Shown here: positions 1 to 5,132 of the stretch, piece after piece
Layout: each line of letters begins with the position of its first letter
Position numbering within the stretch: position 1 is the first letter of the stretch
Assembly (NCBI GenBank): GCA_030150315.1
Contig: JASLGB010000116.1
Span: 1 to 7,313 of the forward strand
Direction of reading: 5' to 3'
Source of the DNA: Dokdonella sp.
Lineage (GTDB): Bacteria; Pseudomonadota; Gammaproteobacteria; Xanthomonadales; Rhodanobacteraceae
DNA: 7,313 nucleotides
Notes under the pieces: model-generated
The model's database searches: none
Told to the model about the DNA's origin: nothing
The model's input: only the letters and a program-made list of their open reading frames with translations
Position numbers and translations under genes: made by a program

Positions 1-2
1 CC

Positions 3-830
3 GCGCCGCTGTACGACTGGCGCCCGATGAGCACCTACATCCGCCGTCCGCCGTACTGGGACAAGCAAGGCCAGGGCGCGCTCGCCGCGCGTCCGCGCAC
101 GCTCAAGGGCATGCGCCCGCTGGCCGTGCTGCCGGACAACATCACCACCGATCACCTGTCGCCGTCGAACGCGATCCTTGCCAGCAGCGCGGCCGGCGAA
201 TACCTGGCGAAGATGGGCTTGCCGGAGGAGGACTTCAATTCGTATGCGACGCATCGCGGCGACCACCTCACCGCCCAGCGCGCGACGTTTGCCAATCCGC
301 AGCTGGTCAACGAGATGGCGGTGGTCGACGGCGCGGTGAAGAAGGGCTCGCTCGCGCGCGTCGAGCCGGACGGCAAGGTCATGCGCATGTGGGAGGCGAT
401 CGAGACCTACATGGAGCGCAAGCAGCCGCTGATCATCATTGCCGGCGCGGATTACGGACAGGGCAGTTCGCGTGACTGGGCCGCGAAGGGCGTGCGTCTG
501 GCCGGAGTCGAGGCGATCGTTGCCGAGGGCTTCGAGCGCATCCATCGCACCAACCTGATCGGCATGGGCGTGTTGCCACTGGAATTCCAGCCTGGAAAGA
601 CGCGCCATGACTGGAGCATCGATGGCAGCGAAACCTTCGATGTGGTCGGCGAGCGCAAGCCGCGTGCGCTGTTGACGCTGGTGATCCATCGCCGCAATGG
701 CGACAAGGTCGAAGTACCGGTCACCTGCCGTCTCGACTCCGACGAGGAAGTGTCGATCTACGAAGCGGGCGGAGTGCTGCAGCGCTTTGCGCAGGACTTC
801 CTCGAGTCCTCGCGCGGCGCAACGGCCTGA
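3..830 (+). CDS. acnD: Fe/S-dependent 2-methylcitrate dehydratase AcnD, C-terminal part (5' end outside window)
   Basis: This is the last 275 residues of an aconitase-family enzyme; the frame is open from the window edge, so the ATG at 27 is internal. AcnD converts 2-methylcitrate to 2-methylaconitate in the cytoplasmic methylcitrate cycle of propionate breakdown, using a 4Fe-4S cluster. The visible part begins PLYDWRPMSTYIRRPPYW, typical of AcnD, then enters the swivel domain: LPDNITTDHLSPSNAI (about 129-176), followed by GADYGQGSSRDWAAKG (about 447-492), whose SSR segment supplies the catalytic Ser and Arg in aconitases. The Fe/S-ligand cysteines lie upstream of the window. Full AcnD is about 860-870 residues, so roughly two thirds are missing. 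Alternative: aconitase A, which shares the swivel motifs. The choice of AcnD rests on the specific wording and on prpF, its dedicated partner, lying about 1.75 kb downstream on the same strand. Identity is confident; the AcnD versus AcnA distinction is fairly confident. Confidence 0.92.
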   Translation, partial: APLYDWRPMSTYIRRPPYWDKQGQGALAARPRTLKGMRPLAVLPDNITTDHLSPSNAILASSAAGEYLAKMGLPEEDFNSYATHRGDHLTAQRATFANPQLVNEMAVVDGAVKKGSLARVEPDGKVMRMWEAIETYMERKQPLIIIAGADYGQGSSRDWAAKGVRLAGVEAIVAEGFERIHRTNLIGMGVLPLEFQPGKTRHDWSIDGSETFDVVGERKPRALLTLVIHRRNGDKVEVPVTCRLDSDEEVSIYEAGGVLQRFAQDFLESSRGATA

Positions 831-833
831 TTC

Positions 834-885
834 CGCGCATCGAGCGCGACCGGCTCCGCGGAGCACAGGTCGCGTTCGATGCGCG
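834..885. terminator. Candidate convergent terminator: 18-bp inverted repeat with nested hairpin
   Basis: The arms at 834-851 (CGCGCATCGAGCGCGACC) and 868-885 (GGTCGCGTTCGATGCGCG) pair over 18 positions with a single G-U wobble (844/875). The 16-nt loop contains a perfect 12-bp palindrome, GCTCCGCGGAGC (853-864). The structure fills the gap between the acnD stop (830) and the stop of the oppositely oriented phospholipase gene (904), so it could end transcription from both sides. No T-tract follows on either strand, so it is not a classical intrinsic terminator. It could instead be a repeat-family element or a 3'-end stabiliser. The inverted repeat is seen directly; the role is inferred. Confidence 0.5.
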
Positions 886-890
886 ATGAC

Positions 891-905
891 GACGCGCGGC
901 GCGTC
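891..905. repeat. Small inverted repeat overlapping the phospholipase stop codon
   Basis: GACGCG (891-896) and CGCGTC (900-905) form a perfect 6-bp stem with a CGG loop. The right arm overlaps the TGA of the minus-strand phospholipase D-like gene (complement of 904-906). It sits directly beside the longer 834-885 inverted repeat and may be part of the same 3'-end structure. High local GC makes short GC-only palindromes common, so significance is modest. Confidence 0.35.
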
Positions 906-2328
906 ACCAGGTGGACAATCCGGCGGCCTCTCCGATGCGGTACCAGAGCCGGCGCAACCCTGCGTCGTCCGCGTAGCGCGCGTAGTCGACGCTGTAGATG
1001 CGACCCGGCTCGTTGTTCCATTGGCTGTCGAACCAGCGCGATGCATCGGCAATCGCGCCGTGGTGGATCGGTGCGCGCAGCTCGACACTGGTTTCCAGAT
1101 TGAGGTCGTCGAGGTTTCGCCGCGTGAAATTGGCCGATCCGAGGATCATCGTGGCCGCATCGCGGCCACGATGCAGGAGCAGCTTCGCATGGCACTGTTC
1201 GCCATGCGTGTCGCACCAGCGCAGCGCGGCGCCAGCCTCGACCAGCTCGTGCGCGACCTGCCGATTCGGCACGCCGTTTTTCTTGCGGCCGAAGGCGTCC
1301 TCGTTCGGATCCAGCAGCACGCGCAGTGCGACTCCGCGCGCTTGCGCGGACTTCAGCGCGCCGACGACGCCGCGGTCGGAAAGATAGAAAACCGCCACAT
1401 CCAGCGCTTCGCCCGCGAGCGCGGCGTCAATCGCCGCCAGCAGCGCACGTCGGATCGCGCCTTCGGTCAGCACGCGCAGGCGCGTCGCGTCGGACAGGGC
1501 GGATTCCGGCGGCGCCTTGGGCAAGCCGGCCAGCGTGGCCGAGGAAAACGCAGCCACGGCCGATTCGGTCGAAATCAGGTCGAGCGCGGCGTCTCCGCCG
1601 AAGCGCAGCGCGACGTTGCCGTGTGCGCTGCTGGCATCGTGCGGATTGGCCGAGGCCACCAGAGCTTGCCAGCCATCGCCGGCGTCGACGATCAGCGTTT
1701 TCCGGTGGTTGGCGCGGAAGTTCGGAATCGTCAGCCAGCTGCGCAGGCTGATCCGGCCCGGGCCGAAGGGAGTGGGCAGCCAGCCGCCGCGATCGCTGTT
1801 TCCGAGCCAGCTGCAGCACGGCGCCCACAGCCCGGACCAGAGCGGATTCGACGCGCGCAGTTTCGAAAGATCCGTGAGGACCACCTGGGCGCCGGCATGC
1901 CGCAGGCGCACCAGCTGAGGCGAGGGCAGGCCGCCGTAGACCGTGTTGATCGGATCGGTGATGAGCAGCAGACGCAGACCGGGCAGCGCGGACTTGCGCG
2001 CGATCAGGGCGGTCGTGAGTTCGCCGCTCAAGGGGCGCAGGGCTACGCCGCCGAAGTCGTTGAACAGGAACATGTCGAGTACGACGAGGCGTTGCGCCTG
2101 CGCGATCATTGCCAATGCTGCATCGAAGATCGCCTGCTCGCTGTGGCGTTCGCCGTTGTCGTCGACGTAGGTGCGATCGGCGAGAAACGTGACCTCACCG
2201 GCCGCGCGCCACGGTCCTTCGACGCCAAGGCCGGGCGGCAATGGCTTGAAGGTCTGCCACAGGGCGCTTCCCGCCCAGAGCAGGGCGATCAGCCCGAGCG
2301 CCCGGAGCCAGTGACGACGCTTTCGCAT
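904..2328 (-). CDS. Membrane-anchored phospholipase D-like protein (cardiolipin synthase/PLD superfamily)
   Basis: A 474-residue protein with two phospholipase D half-domains. Such enzymes hydrolyse or exchange phosphodiester bonds, often in phospholipids; the true substrate is unknown here. After a basic start (MRKRRHWLRA), a hydrophobic stretch at about residues 9-25 suggests a signal anchor that places the catalytic part outside the cytoplasm. The first HKD motif is canonical: NHRKTLIVD, with H208, K210 and D215, followed by SANPHD (226-231). The second reads HAKLLLHRGRD, with H380 and K382, then GSANFT (397-402). The usual Asp seven residues after the His is R387, and the nearest Asp is D390. 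A longer reading from 2364 adds 12 residues, but the ATG at 2328 is preferred because GGGGG lies 5 nt upstream and the N-terminus then resembles a signal anchor. The gene is convergent with acnD and divergent from prpF. Superfamily assignment is strong; the specific activity is open. Confidence 0.88.
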   Translation of the reverse strand: MRKRRHWLRALGLIALLWAGSALWQTFKPLPPGLGVEGPWRAAGEVTFLADRTYVDDNGERHSEQAIFDAALAMIAQAQRLVVLDMFLFNDFGGVALRPLSGELTTALIARKSALPGLRLLLITDPINTVYGGLPSPQLVRLRHAGAQVVLTDLSKLRASNPLWSGLWAPCCSWLGNSDRGGWLPTPFGPGRISLRSWLTIPNFRANHRKTLIVDAGDGWQALVASANPHDASSAHGNVALRFGGDAALDLISTESAVAAFSSATLAGLPKAPPESALSDATRLRVLTEGAIRRALLAAIDAALAGEALDVAVFYLSDRGVVGALKSAQARGVALRVLLDPNEDAFGRKKNGVPNRQVAHELVEAGAALRWCDTHGEQCHAKLLLHRGRDAATMILGSANFTRRNLDDLNLETSVELRAPIHHGAIADASRWFDSQWNNEPGRIYSVDYARYADDAGLRRLWYRIGEAAGLSTW

Positions 2329-2333
2329 GAGGA

Positions 2334-2338
2334 CCCCC
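2334..2338 (-). promoter_or_regulatory. Ribosome binding site of the phospholipase D-like gene
   Basis: On the minus strand GGGGG (followed by TCCTC) precedes the ATG at 2328-2326 with a 5-nt spacer. This supports that start over the in-frame ATG at 2364, which would place part of the 2340-2354 hairpin inside the coding sequence. Confidence 0.55.
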
Positions 2339-2339
2339 G

Positions 2340-2354
2340 GCACGCAAAGCGTGC
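2340..2354. repeat. Inverted repeat in the phospholipase/prpF divergent region
   Basis: GCACGC (2340-2345), AAA, GCGTGC (2349-2354) is a perfect 6-bp dyad immediately upstream of the phospholipase Shine-Dalgarno sequence. In the phospholipase mRNA it would form a hairpin in the leader, if transcription starts further upstream; as DNA it could be an operator. Role is speculative. Confidence 0.35.
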
Positions 2355-2516
2355 AGCATGCCATGGCCGTCGGCGGGCGCGACGATGCCGGCGGCTCGTG
2401 CTGTATCGAACCGGCGAAGCCGCGGACGGAGGGCGCGGCCAGTGGCCATCGGCGCGCGGAGGGGATCGGACGCCGGTCGCCTGCGGGTCGTGAAGGCCTG
2501 CCCCGGCACGCTCCGC

Positions 2517-2546
2517 TTCATCCCTGCTTGCCCGAACCGATACCAT
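2517..2546 (+). promoter_or_regulatory. Weak candidate promoter for prpF
   Basis: TTCATC (2517-2522), an 18-bp spacer and TACCAT (2541-2546) resemble a sigma-70 -35/-10 pair, with a start site near 2553 and a short leader to the GTG at 2579. The match is poor (especially the -35). It is listed because prpF must be transcribed from within 2329-2578 or by read-through across the opposing phospholipase gene. Confidence 0.25.
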
Positions 2547-2566
2547 GGGCGTTGCCGTTGTATGTC

Positions 2567-2572
2567 GAGGAG
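2567..2572 (+). promoter_or_regulatory. Ribosome binding site that fixes the prpF GTG start
   Basis: GAGGAG ends 6 nt before the GTG at 2579. No equally good site precedes the ATG at 2327 of the longer open frame. Homology also begins just after the GTG, so this site decides the start. Confidence 0.75.
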
Positions 2573-2578
2573 TTCACC

Positions 2579-3775
2579 GTGTCCTTCGCTGCCCAGATCC
2601 GCATTCCAGCCACCTACATGCGCGGAGGCACCTCCAAAGGCGTGTTCTTCCGCCTCGAGGATCTGCCGCAAGCGGCGACGGTGCCCGGTGTTGTGCGGGA
2701 CCGCCTGCTGCAGCGGGTGATCGGCTCGCCCGATCCGTATGGCAAGCAGACCGACGGCATGGGCGGTGCGACGTCGAGCACGAGCAAGTGCGTCATCGTT
2801 TCGCCGTCGACGCGGCCGGGGCACGACGTGGACTATCTGTATGGACAGGTATCCATCGATACCGACTTCGTGGACTGGTCCGGCAATTGCGGCAACCTGT
2901 CCACCGCGGCCGGCGCCTTCGCGATCCATGCCGGCTATCTCGATCCGGCGCGACTGTCCCAGGGCGGCACATGCACGGTGCGCATCTGGCAGGCCAACAT
3001 CGGCAAGACCATTCTTGCGCATGTCCCGGTCAGCGGCGGGCAGGTGCAGGAAACCGGCGACTTCGAGCTGGATGGCGTAACGTTCCCGGCGGCGGAAATC
3101 GTCCTGGAGTTCCTCGATCCGGCGGACGAGGGCGAGGGCGACGGGGCGATGTTTCCGACCGGGAATGTCGTGGACACGCTGGACGTGCCGAATTTCCGAA
3201 CGCTGTCGGCGACGATGATCACCGCCGGCATCCCGACCGTGTTCGTGAACGCCGCCGACATCGGCTATGACGGCACCGAGCTGCAGCCTGCGATCAACCA
3301 GGATCCCGCCGCGTTGGCGAAGCTGGAGGCGATCCGCGTCGCCGGCGCGCTGCGCATGGGCCTGATCAAGACGCCGGAAGAAGCCGCCACCCGCCAGCAC
3401 ACGCCGAAGATCGCCTTCGTCGCGCCCGCGCGGGACTATGTCTCCAGCAGCGGAAAGCACGTCCGTGCCGGCGACATCGATCTCAATGTGCGTGCGGTAT
3501 CGATGGGCAAGCTGCACCACGCGATGATGGGCACCGCGTCGGTCGCGATTGCGACGGCGGCGGCGGTGCCGGGCACCCTGGTCAATCTCGCCGCCGGCGG
3601 TGGCAGGCGCGAAGCGGTGCGCTTCGGGCATCCGTCCGGCACCTTGCGGGTCGGCGCTGCAGTGGCCGAGGTGGACGGGCAATGGAATGTGACCAAGGCC
3701 GTGATGAGCCGCAGCGCGCGCATCCTGATGGAGGGCGCGGTGCGGGTTCCGGCCGACGTGCTCGACGCCGGCTGA
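2579..3775 (+). CDS. prpF: 2-methylaconitate cis-trans isomerase PrpF
   Basis: A 398-residue protein, the usual PrpF length. PrpF isomerises the 2-methylaconitate made by AcnD so that a standard aconitase can hydrate it to 2-methylisocitrate in the cytoplasmic methylcitrate cycle. It has the diaminopimelate-epimerase-like two-lobe fold. Diagnostic stretches are IRIPATYMRGGTSKGVFF (residues 7-24), IGSPDPYGKQTDGMGGATSS (48-67) and WSGNCGNLS (100-108). K70, in SSTSK, and C104, in GNCGN, occupy the positions of the active-site Lys and Cys discussed for Shewanella PrpF. The C-terminal lobe contains LHHAMMGTASVAIA and FGHPSGTLRVG. The GTG start is chosen because of the GAGGAG at 2567-2572 and because homology starts at residue 7; the frame is open back to 2327 but that extension looks like non-coding sequence. 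acnD, its functional partner, lies upstream on the same strand but is separated by an antisense phospholipase gene. The 3' end is convergent with the oxidoreductase gene. Confidence 0.96.
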   Translation: MSFAAQIRIPATYMRGGTSKGVFFRLEDLPQAATVPGVVRDRLLQRVIGSPDPYGKQTDGMGGATSSTSKCVIVSPSTRPGHDVDYLYGQVSIDTDFVDWSGNCGNLSTAAGAFAIHAGYLDPARLSQGGTCTVRIWQANIGKTILAHVPVSGGQVQETGDFELDGVTFPAAEIVLEFLDPADEGEGDGAMFPTGNVVDTLDVPNFRTLSATMITAGIPTVFVNAADIGYDGTELQPAINQDPAALAKLEAIRVAGALRMGLIKTPEEAATRQHTPKIAFVAPARDYVSSSGKHVRAGDIDLNVRAVSMGKLHHAMMGTASVAIATAAAVPGTLVNLAAGGGRREAVRFGHPSGTLRVGAAVAEVDGQWNVTKAVMSRSARILMEGAVRVPADVLDAG

Positions 3776-3791
3776 CCGTATCGGTGTCAGC
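3771..3791. repeat. Hairpin spanning both convergent stop codons (prpF / oxidoreductase)
   Basis: GCTGAC (3771-3776) pairs with GTCAGC (3786-3791), and CG (3777-3778) can pair with CG (3782-3783) around a TAT loop with a GT bulge. The stem contains the prpF TGA (3773-3775) in one arm and the complement of the oxidoreductase TGA (3787-3789) in the other. Only 11 bp separate the two genes, so this is the only obvious 3'-end structure. There is no U-tract, so terminator activity is uncertain. Confidence 0.4.
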
Positions 3792-4806
3792 GCCAGCCGC
3801 TGAGCGCGACCTTGCCGATGGTGCGGCCCGATTCGAGTTGCGCGTGGGCGGTGCGCAGGTTGACCGCGTCGATCGGAAACAGCGTTTCGGTCAGGGTCGA
3901 GCGCAGCTCGCCGGCATCGACGAGCGCGGCGGCGCGATCGAGGATTTCCCCCTGACGCTGCATGTCGCGCGTGCGGAAGCGCGAGCGCGCAAACATGAAT
4001 TCCCAATGGATGCCGATGCACTTGGCCTTGTACGGATCGCCGATGCGCAGCGGCCCGGTCGGCTCGACGATCAGGCCCACGTGCCCCTGCGGCGCGAGAA
4101 TCGTGCCGAGTTCGTCCCAGTAGCGATCGGTATTGGCGAAGTTCAGCGCCACATCGATGTCGTCGAAGCCCAGTGCCTTGATCTGCGGCGCCAGCGGCTG
4201 GCGGTGGTCGATGACGCGATCGGCTCCCATGGCGCGGCACCAGTCGATCGTTTCCGGCCGCGAAGCGGTGGCGATCGTGGTGAACCCGGCGCGTCGCGCC
4301 AACTGCAGGGCGATCGAACCGACACCGCCGGCGCCCGCGATGACCAGCAGCCGCGTTCCGCGATCGCCGCCATCGGCATCGAGGCCGATGCGATCGAACA
4401 TCAGCTCCCACGCGGTCAGTGTCGTCAATGGCAGGGCGGCCGCCTGGGCGAAGTCGATCGTGGCCGGCTTGCGCCCGACGAGGCGTTCGTCGACCAGCTG
4501 GTATTGGGCATTGCTGCCTTGCCGTGTCACATCGCCGGCATACCAGACCGCGTCTCCGGGCCGAAAACGCGAGGTGTCACTGCCGACCGCCTCGACAACG
4601 CCGGCCGCGTCGTATCCCAGCACTCTGGGCTGCGTCTCGATCTGGGGTTTGGGCGCGCGCAGTTTCGTATCGACCGGATTGACCGAAACCGCCTCGACGC
4701 GCACCAGCAGATCGTGCGGTCCCGGCTTGGGACGCCGCAGCTCCACGTCGATCAGGCACTCAGGGTCGGCGACGGGAAGATAGCGGAGCAGGGCGACGGC
4801 TTTCAT
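3787..4806 (-). CDS. Zinc-type alcohol dehydrogenase family protein / quinone oxidoreductase-like MDR enzyme
   Basis: A 339-residue medium-chain dehydrogenase/reductase, probably an NAD(P)H-dependent reductase of quinones or enones in the cytoplasm; the substrate cannot be read from sequence. The N-terminal catalytic domain has SVNPVDTKLR (41-50) and LGYDAAGVV (63-71), where zinc-dependent alcohol dehydrogenases carry Cys and GHE. The catalytic zinc ligands are therefore absent despite the family name (TIGR02817-like). The Rossmann dinucleotide site is GAGGVGS (158-164), preceded by AALPLTTLTAWE (123-134). SRPET (182-186) after the second Rossmann strand carries a Ser-Arg pair that would suit NADPH binding. 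The ATG at 4806 has GGGGAG 4 nt upstream on the minus strand. It is convergent with prpF and divergent from the ompA-family gene, so it stands alone transcriptionally. Family placement is secure; the function is not. Confidence 0.92.
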   Translation of the reverse strand: MKAVALLRYLPVADPECLIDVELRRPKPGPHDLLVRVEAVSVNPVDTKLRAPKPQIETQPRVLGYDAAGVVEAVGSDTSRFRPGDAVWYAGDVTRQGSNAQYQLVDERLVGRKPATIDFAQAAALPLTTLTAWELMFDRIGLDADGGDRGTRLLVIAGAGGVGSIALQLARRAGFTTIATASRPETIDWCRAMGADRVIDHRQPLAPQIKALGFDDIDVALNFANTDRYWDELGTILAPQGHVGLIVEPTGPLRIGDPYKAKCIGIHWEFMFARSRFRTRDMQRQGEILDRAAALVDAGELRSTLTETLFPIDAVNLRTAHAQLESGRTIGKVALSGWR

Positions 4807-5033
4807 GGGACTCCCCAGGGCGTTGGCAGGCAGAGCACGGGCATCAAATCCGAATAGAATCAGACGCGGCGGAAACCGGTTGCGGACGGGTCGGAAACCC
4901 GCGGCCGTATCTGAAAGGAGAACTCATACTGACTTTTCCCTTAACGCAGTCTTCACAAAAGAGTGGTGGCGGCTGCGCTATCCAGTTAGAATCCGCCCCG
5001 GCCCTGAACCCGTCATAAAGTGTTAAGCACACG

Positions 5034-5061
5034 TTTCTTTTGCGCAAATAGCGCGTAGAAT
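5034..5061 (+). promoter_or_regulatory. Candidate promoter of the OmpA-family gene
   Basis: TAGAAT at 5056-5061 is a good -10 element. With a 16-bp spacer the -35 would be TTTCTT (5034-5039), which is weak. Transcription would start near 5068, giving a leader of about 65 nt. The perfect palindrome TTTGCGCAAA (5039-5048) lies in the spacer, where a bound repressor or activator could control initiation. The -10 is reasonable; the -35 is doubtful. Confidence 0.4.
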
Positions 5062-5073
5062 GGCGATGGTGCC

Positions 5074-5099
5074 GCGTCCTGCGACAATTGGGCGGACGC
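5074..5099 (+). promoter_or_regulatory. Leader hairpin in the predicted ompA-family 5' UTR
   Basis: GCGTCC (5074-5079) pairs perfectly with GGACGC (5094-5099) across a 14-nt loop. It is followed by an unpaired A-rich stretch (ACTAAAAAAACG, 5105 on... ending near 5115) and the Shine-Dalgarno site. Structured leaders that stabilise mRNA are well known for Escherichia coli ompA; applying this here is analogy only. Confidence 0.4.
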
Positions 5100-5120
5100 A
5101 TCGACTAAAAAAACGTAGAG

Positions 5121-5125
5121 AGGAG
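5121..5125 (+). promoter_or_regulatory. Ribosome binding site of the OmpA-family gene
   Basis: AGGAG is placed 7 nt before the ATG at 5133. The flanking AGAG (5117-5120) and CTCT (5127-5130) could pair and expose or mask the site in a small loop. The strong match fits a highly translated outer-membrane protein. Confidence 0.7.
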
Positions 5126-5132
5126 ACTCTGG

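Larger units (their letters stand above)
4807..5132. other. 326-bp divergent intergenic region (oxidoreductase / ompA)
   Basis: No convincing gene is visible here; short open frames on both strands have no recognisable content. It holds three copies of the -10-like hexamer TAGAAT on the plus strand (4855-4860, 4987-4992, 5056-5061), and two CGGAAACC motifs exactly 22 bp apart (4870-4877, 4892-4899). The second of these lies in the hairpin CGGGT/ACCCG (4887-4891/4897-4901). An 8-bp palindrome AACCGGTT lies at 4874-4881 and a 10-bp palindrome TTTGCGCAAA at 5039-5048. A leader hairpin lies at 5074-5099. AT-rich patches at 4920-4960 and 5012-5050 contrast with the surrounding coding DNA and suit regulatory use. 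Confidence 0.6.

Noticed and set aside
697..2493. A 598-codon open frame on the plus strand across the phospholipase gene
   Set aside because: It is Arg/Ala-rich antisense shadow sequence with no recognisable domain, overlaps the acnD end, and lies opposite a protein with clear HKD motifs.
2327..2578. N-terminal extension of PrpF to the ATG at 2327
   Set aside because: The extension has no family resemblance and would make PrpF 84 residues too long; the GTG at 2579 has a well-placed GAGGAG.
2195..4411. A 738-codon open frame on the minus strand across prpF and the oxidoreductase
   Set aside because: It is low-complexity Arg-rich sequence typical of the antisense frame in high-GC DNA; the true genes PrpF and MDR oxidoreductase explain the region.
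3682..4857. A 391-codon plus-strand open frame opposite the oxidoreductase gene
   Set aside because: No domain is seen, and the opposite strand encodes a clear Rossmann-fold MDR protein.
4912..4935. A Shine-Dalgarno-like AAGGAG at 4915-4920 suggesting a leader peptide
   Set aside because: No ATG, GTG or TTG lies at a usable distance downstream, so no small gene can be supported.
4955..5010. Possible tRNA: a T-arm-like GTTAGAATCC at 4985-4994
   Set aside because: No matching acceptor, anticodon or D stems could be found around it, and the conserved C of the T-loop is absent; it is better read as a -10-like element.
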